64,000 nt of DNA from an uncultured Eubacterium sp. (GCA_910584245.1 CAJTZF010000002.1:170986-234985); one strand, 5' to 3'; shown: positions 7,511 to 16,281, counted from the stretch's first letter. Numbers and translations are program-made. Notes: a model not told the origin generated them from the letters alone.

Positions 7511-9796
7511 ATGGTAAAGTTATATGAAGGTGGCGCCTGGCTCGTTAATGGCAATGAACTCATCCCGGACGGGAGCGGGGCATTGGCAGCGGTTGAGAGC
7601 AAAACAGGCATGAAAACAGATAAGGCAGAAGCCGCAAAGGGAACGATGGCATACCGTATTTTGGATGCCCACAATACTTCAGGCAATATGGAACAGCTTC
7701 GGATCAAATTTGACAAGCTGACTTCCCATGATATTACATTTGTTGGTATTTTGCAGACGGCGAGGGCATCGGGACTTGAGAAATTTCCCGTGCCATACGT
7801 GTTGACGAACTGTCACAACAGCTTGTGTGCAGTGGGGGGGACGATTAACGAGGACGACCACGTTTTCGGCCTTTCCTGTGCTAAAAAATACGGGGGAATT
7901 TATGTGCCTCCCCATCAGGCAGTGATCCATCAGTTTGCCAGGGAGATGCTTGCCGGCGGCGGGAAAATGATTCTCGGATCGGACAGCCATACGAGATACG
8001 GTGCGCTCGGTACGATGGCGGTCGGCGAGGGCGGACCAGAGATTGTAAAACAGCTGCTCGAGCAGACTTATGATATTCCGATGCCGGGCGTGGTAGCGGT
8101 TCATCTGACCGGAACGCCGGAGAAGGGTGTGGGGCCACAGGATATCGCGCTTGCGATTATCGGCGCTGTATTTGAAAATGGCTATGTCAATAATAAAGTG
8201 ATGGAATTTGTCGGTGACGGCATCGACCATCTCAGTGTGGATTACCGAATTGGGGTTGACGTTATGACGACGGAGACGACCTGTCTTTCGTCGATTTGGA
8301 AAACGGACGCGAAAGTGAAGGAGTTTTATGATATTCACGGCAGGACAGAAGATTTTGCGGAGCTTGCGCCGGCGAAGGTAGCTTATTATGACGGTGTAGT
8401 GGAAGTGGATCTCTCGGCTATCAAGCCGATGGTTGCTATGCCGTTCCATCCGAGCAATGTGTATACGATTGAGGAATTAAACGCGAATCTGGAGGATATT
8501 CTCCGCGATGTGGAAAAGAAGGCGCTCGTCAGCCTTGATAATAATAAAGATATCAAATTTACACTGACTGATAAAATACGTGACGGCAGGCTTTATGTGG
8601 AGCAGGGTGTGATAGCCGGCTGTGCGGGAGGCGGTTTTGAAAATATATGTGATGCATCCGACATTCTCAGAGGAAAATATATCGGTGCGGATGAGTTTTC
8701 ACTCAGCGTTTACCCGGCGAGCCAGCCAGTATTTATGGAGCTTGTAAAAAATGGTTCGATTGCAGATCTGATGGCGACGGGAGCGACAGTCCGCACGGCG
8801 TTCTGCGGACCTTGTTTTGGCGCCGGGGATGTGCCGTCCAATGGCGGGCTCAGTATACGCCACTCAACGAGAAACTTCCCGAACCGGGAGGGTTCTAAGG
8901 TGACAAATGGCCAGATTGCTTCGGTCGCTCTTATGGATGCCCGTTCCATTGCGGCGACAGCGGCAAATCAGGGATACTTGACAGCAGCAACCGATATTGA
9001 TGTCGATTTCAGAAAGCCAAAATATTTCTTTGACAAGAGTATTTACGACAACCGTGTGTATAATGGAGTGGGCAAGGCAGACCCGTCTGTGGAGATTAAA
9101 TTTGGCCCGAATATCGTTGACTGGCCGGAGATGTTCCCGCTTACTGAGCATGTACTTTTAAAAGCAGTGAGTATGATTCACGATCCTGTCACTACGACGG
9201 ACGAGCTCATTCCTTCCGGTGAGACTTCCTCGTACCGGTCGAATCCGCTTGGACTCGCTGAGTTTACGCTGTCCAGAAAGGATCCCGCATATGTCGGAAA
9301 GGCGAAAGAAGTTCAAAAGGCGGAGAAAGCCCGTCTTGCCGGGGAGGATATTTATGCCGCCGATCCGGAACTTAAAGCTGTGTATGAAGCTATTTGTGGG
9401 AAATTTGACATCGTACCGGAGGAAACGGAAATCGGAAGTGTTATATTTGCGGTAAAACCAGGCGACGGTTCCGCCAGAGAGCAGGCGGCAAGCTGCCAGC
9501 GCGTACTCGGAGGCATGGCAAATATAGCGAGGGAATATGCCACAAAACGGTACCGCTCAAATCTGATTAACTGGGGAATGCTTCCGTTTTTATTTGACGG
9601 TGAGCTTCCATTTGACAAGGATGACTACATTTTCGTGAAGGACATCCGGCAGGCGATTGTAAATAAACAGGATACGATAAAGGCGTATGTAGCAAATAAG
9701 GGTATGAAAGAGATGGAACTTCATCTTGGCGCCCTTACCGACGATGAGCGCAGCATTATATTAAAGGGCTGTCTCATTAATTATAACAAGCGTTAA
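7511..9796 (+). CDS. Aconitase-family hydratase
   Basis: Iron-sulfur hydro-lyase of the aconitase superfamily, 761 residues; the most likely reaction is citrate/isocitrate isomerisation for glutamate supply. Visible landmarks are the substrate motif SDSHTRYG, two cysteine motifs expected to hold the [4Fe-4S] cluster (GCAGGG and FCGPCFGAGD), and the swivel domain in the last 200 residues. It is shorter than bacterial AcnA (about 890 residues) and belongs to the type often annotated simply as hydratase in Clostridia, so the exact substrate is less certain than the fold. The gene is monocistronic, with a promoter at 7453-7481 and a terminator at 9811-9870. Confidence 0.85.
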   Translation: MVKLYEGGAWLVNGNELIPDGSGALAAVESKTGMKTDKAEAAKGTMAYRILDAHNTSGNMEQLRIKFDKLTSHDITFVGILQTARASGLEKFPVPYVLTNCHNSLCAVGGTINEDDHVFGLSCAKKYGGIYVPPHQAVIHQFAREMLAGGGKMILGSDSHTRYGALGTMAVGEGGPEIVKQLLEQTYDIPMPGVVAVHLTGTPEKGVGPQDIALAIIGAVFENGYVNNKVMEFVGDGIDHLSVDYRIGVDVMTTETTCLSSIWKTDAKVKEFYDIHGRTEDFAELAPAKVAYYDGVVEVDLSAIKPMVAMPFHPSNVYTIEELNANLEDILRDVEKKALVSLDNNKDIKFTLTDKIRDGRLYVEQGVIAGCAGGGFENICDASDILRGKYIGADEFSLSVYPASQPVFMELVKNGSIADLMATGATVRTAFCGPCFGAGDVPSNGGLSIRHSTRNFPNREGSKVTNGQIASVALMDARSIAATAANQGYLTAATDIDVDFRKPKYFFDKSIYDNRVYNGVGKADPSVEIKFGPNIVDWPEMFPLTEHVLLKAVSMIHDPVTTTDELIPSGETSSYRSNPLGLAEFTLSRKDPAYVGKAKEVQKAEKARLAGEDIYAADPELKAVYEAICGKFDIVPEETEIGSVIFAVKPGDGSAREQAASCQRVLGGMANIAREYATKRYRSNLINWGMLPFLFDGELPFDKDDYIFVKDIRQAIVNKQDTIKAYVANKGMKEMELHLGALTDDERSIILKGCLINYNKR

Positions 9797-9810
9797 GCTG
9801 CAGGCCGTGT

Positions 9811-9870
9811 AAAAAAGGAAAATACCTCTCATCTGTGCCGAACAGAGTGAAAAGGTACTTTTCCTTTTTT
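9811..9870 (+). terminator. Terminator after the aconitase-family gene
   Basis: AAAAAAGGAAAA...ACCT pairs with AGGT...TTTTCCTTTTTT, a long stem with an A-tract on one side and a T-tract on the other, so it may stop transcription in both directions. Confidence 0.8.
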
Positions 9871-9909
9871 CATAGACGAAATATAATTACAGAGAGGAGG
9901 CGGATTGTT

Positions 9910-11382
9910 ATGTTAGGGCAGATTGATGTAAACAAGTCAATGCAAAAGAAAGACTATGACAAAAAGATGGAAAAGCTGGAGGTGCGTTTTGGGGAGCTTC
10001 AGCGGGCGTGTAAGGAAAAGAACATACCGATTACCGTTGTATTTGAGGGGTTAGATGCAGCGGGCAAGGGAACAATGATAAACCGCATGATCCAGTCCCT
10101 GGACCCGCGTGGGTTTAAAGTATTTACGCTTGGCAGGGAGAAGGAAGATGAGGCGATGCGCCCCTATTTTTGGCGTTTTTTTACGAAGATTCCAGAGCGG
10201 GGCAGAATGCATATTTTTGACCAGAGCTGGTACAAAGGGGGATACGAGAAAGATATTTCGGAAAAGGAAGTGCTTGATTTCGAGCAGATGCTGACAGAGG
10301 ACGGAATGATCATCGTCAAATTTTTTCTCATGATCTCCAAAGAAGAGCAGAAAAGGCGTCTCGATAAACTGGAGAAAAACAGTGAGACAAGCTGGCGGGT
10401 TACGGGACAGGACAAGGAGAATAATAAAAATTACGAGAAATGCCTAAAGAAATACGACCGGCTTCTTGTCCACACCGATACGGCAAACGCCCCCTGGACG
10501 GTTGTGGAAGGAACGGATAAGCTGTACGCTACTTGTAAAATCATCTCTACAATGGTGGAGCGGATGGAGAGAGCTGTAAAGGAGGTCACGAAAAAAGAGG
10601 AAGAAAAGAAGATTATAAAAGATACAGGAGATGAGATGGAAAAACAGGAGGAGACGACTTCTTTTCGAAATGGCGTGTTGCAGGGAATTGACCTAAGCAA
10701 AACCATTGAGCACGATGAATATAAAAAGAAGAAAAAGGATCTCCAGAAAAGACTTCTCACGTTGCAAAATAAAATGTACCTCAAGCGCGTTCCCGTTGTG
10801 CTTGCCTTTGAGGGCTGGGACGCCGGGGGCAAAGGCGGCGCGATCAAGCGGTTGACCCAGGCGATGGATCCGAGAGGATATGAGGTCGTGCCCGTGGCCG
10901 CACCGAATGATATTGAAAAGGCTCATCACTATTTGTGGCGTTTTTGGGACAAGATTCCGAAAGCCGGGCATATGGCTATTTTTGACCGGACCTGGTACGG
11001 ACGGGTACTAGTGGAGCGGATCGAGGGATTTGCAGCAGAAGAGGAGTGGAGCCGCGCCTACAGTGAGATTAATAATATGGAAGAGCAATTTGTAAACGCC
11101 GGATACATCGTACTTAAATTTTGGATCCATATTGATAAGGAGGAGCAGGAACGGCGGTTTCACGAGAGAGAAAACACACCGGAAAAACAGTGGAAGATCA
11201 CGGAAGAGGACTGGCGGAACCGGGCCAAATGGGATGAATATGAAAAAGCCGTCGATGAAATGATCGTACGCACATCCACGGCGGATGCCCCTTGGATTGT
11301 CGTCGAGGGAAATTCAAAATATTATGCAAGAATTAAAGTGCTCGAAACTGTAGTCAATGCGCTCGAGCAACGGCTTATGTAA
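9910..11382 (+). CDS. Polyphosphate:AMP phosphotransferase, tandem PPK2 domains
   Basis: Transfers phosphate from polyphosphate to nucleotides; two-domain PPK2 enzymes typically make ADP from AMP. The start is the ATG at 9910 behind GAGAGGAGG; an upstream in-frame ATG at 9835 lacks a ribosome site. Domain 1 has a Walker A, GLDAAGKGT, and domain 2 has GWDAGGKGG near residue 305. Domain 2 keeps the lid/Walker B motif DRTWYGR, whereas domain 1 has DQSWYKGG, losing both arginines. In characterised two-domain members the C-terminal half carries the activity, which fits. A charged, Glu/Lys-rich linker (about residues 225-260) joins the domains. 490 residues is the usual size. Confidence 0.92.
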   Translation: MLGQIDVNKSMQKKDYDKKMEKLEVRFGELQRACKEKNIPITVVFEGLDAAGKGTMINRMIQSLDPRGFKVFTLGREKEDEAMRPYFWRFFTKIPERGRMHIFDQSWYKGGYEKDISEKEVLDFEQMLTEDGMIIVKFFLMISKEEQKRRLDKLEKNSETSWRVTGQDKENNKNYEKCLKKYDRLLVHTDTANAPWTVVEGTDKLYATCKIISTMVERMERAVKEVTKKEEEKKIIKDTGDEMEKQEETTSFRNGVLQGIDLSKTIEHDEYKKKKKDLQKRLLTLQNKMYLKRVPVVLAFEGWDAGGKGGAIKRLTQAMDPRGYEVVPVAAPNDIEKAHHYLWRFWDKIPKAGHMAIFDRTWYGRVLVERIEGFAAEEEWSRAYSEINNMEEQFVNAGYIVLKFWIHIDKEEQERRFHERENTPEKQWKITEEDWRNRAKWDEYEKAVDEMIVRTSTADAPWIVVEGNSKYYARIKVLETVVNALEQRLM

Positions 11383-11399
11383 ATGGGCAAAGGAAGTTT

Positions 11400-12530
11400 T
11401 TAGATGGGATTCGCGATGCGAATCCCATTCACTTCTACCTGGTCGTTGCATTCAATGACGATGCAGGGGATGCCGTCTATAACTTTTGTCTCGACCAGAT
11501 CCGTCCGCTCTGGATTCACTTGTATTGTCACATCCGGGGTTTTGAGTTCAAATTTGCGTACGTTTGCGATATTATCGGCGATAAGTCTCTGTGTTTCACC
11601 AATATTTTCAGTAAATTTCTCCTCAAAAACATCCATTTTTTCTTCCGGCACGCCACTGGATGCCAGCAGTTTTTTCACGTCCTCTTTGCCGAGTTCGACT
11701 GGTTCGGGATTTTCCTTGTTGTCGGTAATTATTTCATTTAGATTTTCATGTATGTTTTTAACTACTTCATAATCGCACGTATTACCGAGAGATTGTTCAA
11801 CGATCGTATGAAAAGTTTCCTTTTGTTCTTTTGCTGGAATTGGTAAGGTGCAGCCGAGCAGGTCATAACAGAAATGGATATCGTCCTCGTCGGCATTTTT
11901 GGCAAAGTACAGCAGACTGTGAATGTCGGTATTCCTGTCATTGAAGGCAGGGAAGAGGAAGCCGTTTTCAGGCGGCTGTACGAGCCAGTCACGGATGCAG
12001 TCCTCAATATTGTTCTTTTCAGGATTGTAACAAAGTCCCGCTTTGGAAAGCTTAACCGGACAAATACTGCACAGCACGAAATCATACACATAATCTGACG
12101 CGTCAAAATTTTCCACGCCGTCTGCGGTGACAGATGGTATGTCGTAGGCATCGTGGATTAATATGATAAAATAGTTGCCGGTATATTCATAGGAATCAAT
12201 AACCATATCGTAAAACCGATCGAGAAGATCGTTGTTTTCAAGCTTACTCTTGACGATGTCCAGAAGAAATTTTTGTTTTCCATCCTCTTTCATTTCTTCC
12301 TCCACCGGGAATTCCATATTTATTAGTGTCCTTCCGATAGTACCGGAGAGCGTTTTACGGAAAATATCTACATATTTGAAAATCTCTTCGTCGGGAAGAG
12401 AATAAAATGCCTCTTTTAATTCTACCCGTTTGTTCTTTTCAGCATCGACATAACACCCACAGATGCGCGTAATTCCGTTGTCCTCTTTTTTGAATAGCTT
12501 TTTTATCTCTGCAATTTCTGTTTTATTCAT
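11400..12530 (-). CDS. DUF4317 family protein
   Basis: Member of a family of unknown function that I associate with Clostridia. The 376-residue protein starts MNKTEIAEIKKLFKKEDNGITRICGCYVDAEK, the typical family opening, and continues with the FRKTLSGTIGRTL and DSYEYTGNYFIILIHDAYDIP segments. No signal peptide or membrane helix is visible, so it is cytoplasmic. The ATG at 12530 was chosen because GGAGG precedes it; the in-frame ATG at 12551 would include that site. The promoter region (12553-12595) contains a perfect 15-bp palindrome. It converges on the PPK2 gene. I cannot assign a function. Confidence 0.85.
   Translation of the reverse strand: MNKTEIAEIKKLFKKEDNGITRICGCYVDAEKNKRVELKEAFYSLPDEEIFKYVDIFRKTLSGTIGRTLINMEFPVEEEMKEDGKQKFLLDIVKSKLENNDLLDRFYDMVIDSYEYTGNYFIILIHDAYDIPSVTADGVENFDASDYVYDFVLCSICPVKLSKAGLCYNPEKNNIEDCIRDWLVQPPENGFLFPAFNDRNTDIHSLLYFAKNADEDDIHFCYDLLGCTLPIPAKEQKETFHTIVEQSLGNTCDYEVVKNIHENLNEIITDNKENPEPVELGKEDVKKLLASSGVPEEKMDVFEEKFTENIGETQRLIADNIANVRKFELKTPDVTIQVNPERTDLVETKVIDGIPCIVIECNDQVEVNGIRIANPI
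11404..11428 (-). repeat. Perfect hairpin inside the last codons of the DUF4317 gene
   Basis: An 11-bp perfect stem (ATGGGATTCGC and GCGAATCCCAT) with a 3-nt loop covers the final codons NGIRIANPI, ending just before the stop codon. The flanking T-tract is poor on both strands, so terminator function is uncertain, but it sits exactly between two convergent genes. Confidence 0.6.
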
Positions 12531-12552
12531 AGGTTCCTCCGTTATGTTCAAA

Positions 12553-12595
12553 TTAACTTTAAGTTAAAGTATAACATAAATAAGAAAAAAATCAA
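12553..12595 (-). promoter_or_regulatory. Promoter with start-site palindrome, DUF4317 gene
   Basis: Minus-strand TTGATT (12590-12595) and TATACT (12568-12573) with a 16-nt spacer and an extended -10 (TGTTATACT). Directly after the -10 box lies the palindrome TTAACTTTAAGTTAA (12553-12567), in the position of a repressor operator. Confidence 0.65.
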
Positions 12596-12628
12596 CGAAA
12601 GATTAAGGCATTTGCCCCCGTCATCTAC

Positions 12629-12657
12629 TTGTCAATTGATTTTAAGTATGGTACAAT
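12629..12657 (+). promoter_or_regulatory. hydF promoter
   Basis: TTGTCA (12629-12634) and TACAAT (12652-12657), 17-nt spacer, 30 nt ahead of the hydF start codon. Confidence 0.8.
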
Positions 12658-12687
12658 TTCATAACGGAATAAACAGGAGGTGCATGT

Positions 12688-13872
12688 ATGGGACTGAATG
12701 ATACACCATCGGCAAACCGAATTCATATCGGCTTTTTTGGATGCCGCAATGCGGGGAAATCAAGCGTGGTCAATGCTATTACCGGCCAGGACCTGGCTGT
12801 CGTCTCTGATACGCCCGGGACAACGACAGACCCGGTCAGGAAAGCGATGGAGCTCCTACCCCTGGGGCCTGTTATGATAATTGATACGCCGGGATTTGAT
12901 GATGAGGGAGAGCTGGGCGGGCTTCGCATGCAAAAGACGAAACGCATTTTAAACCGGACGGATATGGCTCTTCTTGTCGTCGATGCCAAAAGAGGACTGC
13001 AAGAGACGGACAAGAAGCTGATTTCGTTTTTTCGTGAAAAGGAAATTCCATATTTGATAGTAAAAAATAAATCGGATCTTTTGGAACAGGTACCAGAACC
13101 GAAGGAAAATGAAATATATGTAAGCGCGTTGACGGGAGAGGGAGTGGAGGACTGTAAAGAAAAAATGGGCAAGATGGTTTGTGTAGAAAACAGAACGGTT
13201 CCTATTGTTAAAGACCTCATACAGCCATCCGATTTTGTTATTCTTGTCGTGCCAATTGATTCATCGGCGCCAAAAGGGCGTCTTATTCTTCCACAGCAGC
13301 AGACGATCCGGGAGATTTTAGAGGCGGGTGCCACAGCCGTTGCCGTCAGGGAAACTGAGATGGGGGAAACGCTTCAGGCGGTCGGCAAAAGGCCGTCTCT
13401 TGTCATAACGGACAGCCAGGTATTTGAGCAAGTTTCAGCAGAGGTGCCGGAAGATATACCGTTGACATCTTTTTCTATTTTGATGGCAAGATATAAGGGA
13501 TATCTGGAGACGGCAGTAGACGGCGTTTCTGCGGTGGAGCATTTGCAGGATGGCGACCGGATTTTGATTGCCGAGGGATGTACACACCACCGGCAGTGCG
13601 AGGATATCGGCAGCGTTAAAATTCCTAAATGGCTGAAACAATATACGAACAGGGAACTTCGAATCGAACTCAGTTCAGGACAGGACTTTCCGGACGATTT
13701 ATCGCCGTATTCGCTTGTTATTCATTGCGGGGGCTGCATGCTCAATGAACGGGAAGTCCAATTTCGAATGAAATGCGCTGCCAGACAGGGGATTCCGTTC
13801 ACCAATTATGGGATTACAATTGCCTATATGAAGGGAATTTTACAGAGAAGCTGTGAAATTTTCAATCAATAA
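12688..13872 (+). CDS. hydF: [FeFe]-hydrogenase H-cluster maturation GTPase
   Basis: Scaffold GTPase that receives the diiron subcluster made by HydE and HydG and delivers it to the hydrogenase. The 394-residue protein has an Era-like GTPase domain with P-loop GCRNAGKSS (residues 18-26), DTPG and NKSD motifs, a middle dimerisation domain, and a C-terminal cluster-binding domain with the CxH motif in EGCTHHRQ and the HCGGC motif. These are the diagnostic HydF ligands. AGGAGG precedes the ATG. hydE, hydG and hydrogenase genes are not in this window, but the neighbouring ferredoxin is a plausible electron partner. A clear promoter precedes it. Confidence 0.96.
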   Translation: MGLNDTPSANRIHIGFFGCRNAGKSSVVNAITGQDLAVVSDTPGTTTDPVRKAMELLPLGPVMIIDTPGFDDEGELGGLRMQKTKRILNRTDMALLVVDAKRGLQETDKKLISFFREKEIPYLIVKNKSDLLEQVPEPKENEIYVSALTGEGVEDCKEKMGKMVCVENRTVPIVKDLIQPSDFVILVVPIDSSAPKGRLILPQQQTIREILEAGATAVAVRETEMGETLQAVGKRPSLVITDSQVFEQVSAEVPEDIPLTSFSILMARYKGYLETAVDGVSAVEHLQDGDRILIAEGCTHHRQCEDIGSVKIPKWLKQYTNRELRIELSSGQDFPDDLSPYSLVIHCGGCMLNEREVQFRMKCAARQGIPFTNYGITIAYMKGILQRSCEIFNQ

Positions 13873-13876
13873 AATA

Positions 13877-13902
13877 GCGGTGTGGAACGCCACACCGCCA
13901 TC
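13877..13902 (-). terminator. Terminator between hydF and the ferredoxin gene
   Basis: A 9-bp perfect GC-rich stem (13877-13885 with 13890-13898, 4-nt loop). On the minus strand it is followed by TATTTTATT, fitting termination of the ferredoxin transcript; the plus side lacks a T-tract. Confidence 0.7.
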
Positions 13903-13924
13903 GTTACAAATTAGGGAGGACCGC

Positions 13925-14116
13925 CTAGTCATGAATTGAAATGGCATTTACAGGACAGCCGTCACGCGCTGTCTGTGCGTCCGCCTCGCATTCCGGCGGG
14001 ATTACGTCCACTTGGGAGGACGCTTTTCCATCGTCATTAAATGCAAAAACGGTTTCACATGTCCCCACACAGAGACCGCAGGCAATACATGTATCTTCGT
14101 CCACTACTGCTCTCAT
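13925..14116 (-). CDS. Ferredoxin, single [4Fe-4S] cluster type
   Basis: Small cytoplasmic electron carrier of 63 residues. Cys10, Cys13, Cys16 and Cys54 (in GCPVNAI) are the expected cluster ligands. Cys20 and Cys43 are in the places where monocluster ferredoxins such as those of Thermotoga or Desulfovibrio form a disulfide, so this is not the 2[4Fe-4S] clostridial type. The strong GGAGG site fixes the ATG at 14116. The gene faces hydF and shares an intervening hairpin with it. A direct repeat of GGTCACTGACAAA lies in its upstream region at 14145-14170. A role in hydrogenase or other redox metabolism is inferred. Confidence 0.93.
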   Translation of the reverse strand: MRAVVDEDTCIACGLCVGTCETVFAFNDDGKASSQVDVIPPECEADAQTARDGCPVNAISIHD

Positions 14117-14144
14117 TTTATACCTCCATTCATACGCTGACGCA

Positions 14145-14170
14145 GGTCACTGACAAAGGTCACTGACAAA
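14145..14170. repeat. Tandem 13-bp direct repeat upstream of the ferredoxin gene
   Basis: GGTCACTGACAAA occurs twice head to tail, with a related GACGCAGG before it and GGCCAGG after it. It lies about 30 nt upstream of the ferredoxin start codon. Function unknown; it could be an operator or a small expanded repeat. Confidence 0.8.
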
Positions 14171-14242
14171 GGCCAGGTGTTATTCGACCGCCAATTATTC
14201 GGCTACATAAGTCTTATAGAAGTATATCCATCTAAAATGCAG

Positions 14243-14530
14243 TTATACATAAAAAGAAGAATCATCCTCTTCTATGACATGGATTTCTAAATAATCAAAC
14301 GCTATCGCATCAATAAAATTATCGCTTGTGAATCTCGTTTTATCAATTCTTCTGAATTCCTCTATGTTGTGGTGCAGCCAGATTGGTTTTGACAAATCAA
14401 AGGAATAACAAATTTCGTCAATAGCTGCGAATACTTTTTCCGTGCGCGTCTGTTGTGTGCAATCATTTTCTACTACCATATCCTGAAGCATTTTATTGTC
14501 CTTAAATTCTTTTGCCCATAAGCGAAACAT
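14243..14530 (-). CDS. Conserved-looking small hypothetical protein
   Basis: A 95-residue protein, MFRLWAKEFKDNKMLQDMVVEND and so on, with no membrane segment or signal. It is acidic near the C-terminus (HVIEEDDSSF). I have an impression of small proteins of this kind in Lachnospiraceae but no named family. The start at 14530 has no strong ribosome site, and the upstream region is shared with the divergent relQ promoter. Function unknown. Confidence 0.6.
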   Translation of the reverse strand: MFRLWAKEFKDNKMLQDMVVENDCTQQTRTEKVFAAIDEICYSFDLSKPIWLHHNIEEFRRIDKTRFTSDNFIDAIAFDYLEIHVIEEDDSSFYV

Positions 14531-14605
14531 AAATTTAAACCTCGAATTTTATTTTTGCTGACACCAATAATTATACGTTGCATGTGGTGAAATGTAAAGA
14601 ATTAT

Positions 14606-14634
14606 TTGACTTTGCAGAGGTTTTCTTATAAAAT
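14606..14634 (+). promoter_or_regulatory. relQ promoter
   Basis: TTGACT (14606-14611) and TAAAAT (14629-14634) with a 17-nt spacer, followed by a 60-nt leader and an AAAGGAG ribosome site. Confidence 0.75.
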
Positions 14635-14706
14635 AGAAGTGAGTGTTTTAGAAATATGGTCAGGATAGTTTGTTAAATTAATGTATGTAAAAGGAGATAA
14701 GGTACG

Positions 14707-15387
14707 ATGTTAGAACAGGAACTTGACACATTACTGTTGGATCAAATGAACATACCTGCGGACGAGCTGCACGTATTTCGCCATCAGGAGGATGAACTCA
14801 TAAAAATGATGATGATCTACAATTGTGCCATTCGAAGAGTCAAGACAAAGTTTCAGGTGTTAAATGATGAGCTCTCTATTACGAGACAGCGCAATCCAAT
14901 TGAATTTATTAAGTCAAGAATCAAACAACCGAAAAGCATTTCCTCCAAGCTCAAAAGAAAAGGCCTGCCAGTCACAGTAGAATCCGTTATGAAGAATTTG
15001 TCAGACGTAGCGGGAATACGGGTTATATGTGCCTTTATTGACGATATATATAAAGTGGCCGATATGTTTACTGCGCAGGACGATATCGAACTGATCAAGC
15101 GGAAGGATTATATTAAGCATCCTAAAATGAATGGATACCGGAGCCTGCATTTAATCGTTGAGGTCCCAGTATTTTTTTCTGATCATAAGGAAGAGGTGAG
15201 AGTTGAAGTCCAGATACGGACGATTGCGATGGATTTCTGGGCAAGTCTGGAGCATCAGCTGAAATATAAAAAGGATATAGATGACGCCGAAAACATCATC
15301 TATGAGCTGCGCGCATGTGCAGATGTCATCAACCGGACCGATTATCATATGCAGTCGTTGCGCGACCGGATTGTTGAGAGCATGTAG
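14707..15387 (+). CDS. relQ: Small alarmone synthetase, GTP pyrophosphokinase family
   Basis: Makes (p)ppGpp from ATP and GDP/GTP. At 226 residues it is a stand-alone RelA/SpoT synthetase domain (YjbM/RelQ type) without the hydrolase or regulatory domains of full RelA. Motifs include the basic IKSRIKQPKSISSKLKRKG segment, DVAGIRVICAFIDDIY with the catalytic Asp, HPKMNGYRSLHLIVEVP and VEVQIRTIAMDFWASLEHQLKYK. The start is the ATG at 14707 behind AAAGGAG. It has its own promoter and heads a long set of same-strand genes; folD follows after 60 nt. I assign the RelQ rather than the RelP subtype with moderate confidence. Confidence 0.92.
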   Translation: MLEQELDTLLLDQMNIPADELHVFRHQEDELIKMMMIYNCAIRRVKTKFQVLNDELSITRQRNPIEFIKSRIKQPKSISSKLKRKGLPVTVESVMKNLSDVAGIRVICAFIDDIYKVADMFTAQDDIELIKRKDYIKHPKMNGYRSLHLIVEVPVFFSDHKEEVRVEVQIRTIAMDFWASLEHQLKYKKDIDDAENIIYELRACADVINRTDYHMQSLRDRIVESM

Positions 15388-15447
15388 GGCAGTATGAGTA
15401 GTTGGTTATTTACATAGACATAAAAACATTTAGAAATGAGGTAAATC

Positions 15448-16281
15448 ATGGGTCAGAGAATTGATGGAAAAGTGATTTCACAGGCGGTGAAGGATGAACT
15501 GAAGGAGCGTGTAAAAAGTGAGGGGATAGATGCGTCACTGGCGGTGATCCAGGTGGGAACGGATCCCGCGTCCACTGTATATGTCGGAAACAAGAAAAAA
15601 GCATGCGAGTACATCGGTATCCGCTCCCTGGCATTCGAGCTCCCGGAGGAGACGTCTGAGGAGGAGCTGCTGGAGTTAGTGCGGGAGTTAAATGAGCGGG
15701 AGGATGTGGACGGCATACTTGTGCAGCTTCCGCTGCCGGCCCATATGGACGAGGATAAAGTCATTCGGACAATTGACCCTAAAAAGGATGTGGACGGATT
15801 CCATCCACAGAGTGTGGGCGCCCTGAGCATCGGACAGCCCGGCTTTGTTTCCTGCACGCCGGCCGGGATTATCCAGCTTTTGAAACGGTCTGGGGTTGAG
15901 ATTGAGGGAAAAGAATGCGTAATTGTGGGACGGAGCAACATCGTCGGTAAACCGATGGCGCTTTTGATGCTCCGCGAAAATGCCACGGTAACGATTTGCC
16001 ATTCCCGCACAAAACATTTAAAAGAGGTTACAAAACGTGCCGATATATTAATTGTGGCAATTGGAAAGCCTAAATTTATTACAAAGGAGTATGTAAAGGA
16101 GGGGGCAGTCGTTATTGACGTCGGAATCCACCGGAACGAAAACGGTAAGTTGTGCGGGGATGTGGATTTTGAAGATGTTGAGCCCATAACGTCAGCAATA
16201 ACCCCGGTTCCCGGCGGAGTGGGGCCGATGACGATCGCCATGCTCATGAATAACTGCGTAGAGGCAAAAGGATACAAATAA
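15448..16281 (+). CDS. folD: Methylenetetrahydrofolate dehydrogenase/cyclohydrolase
   Basis: Bifunctional enzyme interconverting methylene-, methenyl- and formyl-tetrahydrofolate, feeding one-carbon units to purine and methionine synthesis. The 277-residue protein has the catalytic lysine region YVGNKKKACEYIGI, the signature DGILVQLPLP, and the Rossmann NADP motif CVIVGRSNIVGKPMALL. The C-terminal signature TPVPGGVGPMTIAMLM is complete. The ATG at 15448 follows AATGAGG. It lies between relQ and rimO with moderate gaps; co-transcription is possible but not shown. Confidence 0.97.
   Translation: MGQRIDGKVISQAVKDELKERVKSEGIDASLAVIQVGTDPASTVYVGNKKKACEYIGIRSLAFELPEETSEEELLELVRELNEREDVDGILVQLPLPAHMDEDKVIRTIDPKKDVDGFHPQSVGALSIGQPGFVSCTPAGIIQLLKRSGVEIEGKECVIVGRSNIVGKPMALLMLRENATVTICHSRTKHLKEVTKRADILIVAIGKPKFITKEYVKEGAVVIDVGIHRNENGKLCGDVDFEDVEPITSAITPVPGGVGPMTIAMLMNNCVEAKGYK

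Noticed and set aside
7679..8449. 256-codon open frame antisense to the aconitase-family gene
   Set aside because: Low-complexity His/Arg-rich shadow of a well-identified gene; no start signals.
14145..14170. CRISPR-like repeat
   Set aside because: Only two adjacent copies of 13 bp, with no spacers.
15453..16277. 274-codon open frame antisense to folD
   Set aside because: Mirror-frame shadow of a highly conserved gene; Ser/Pro-rich with no family features or ribosome site.
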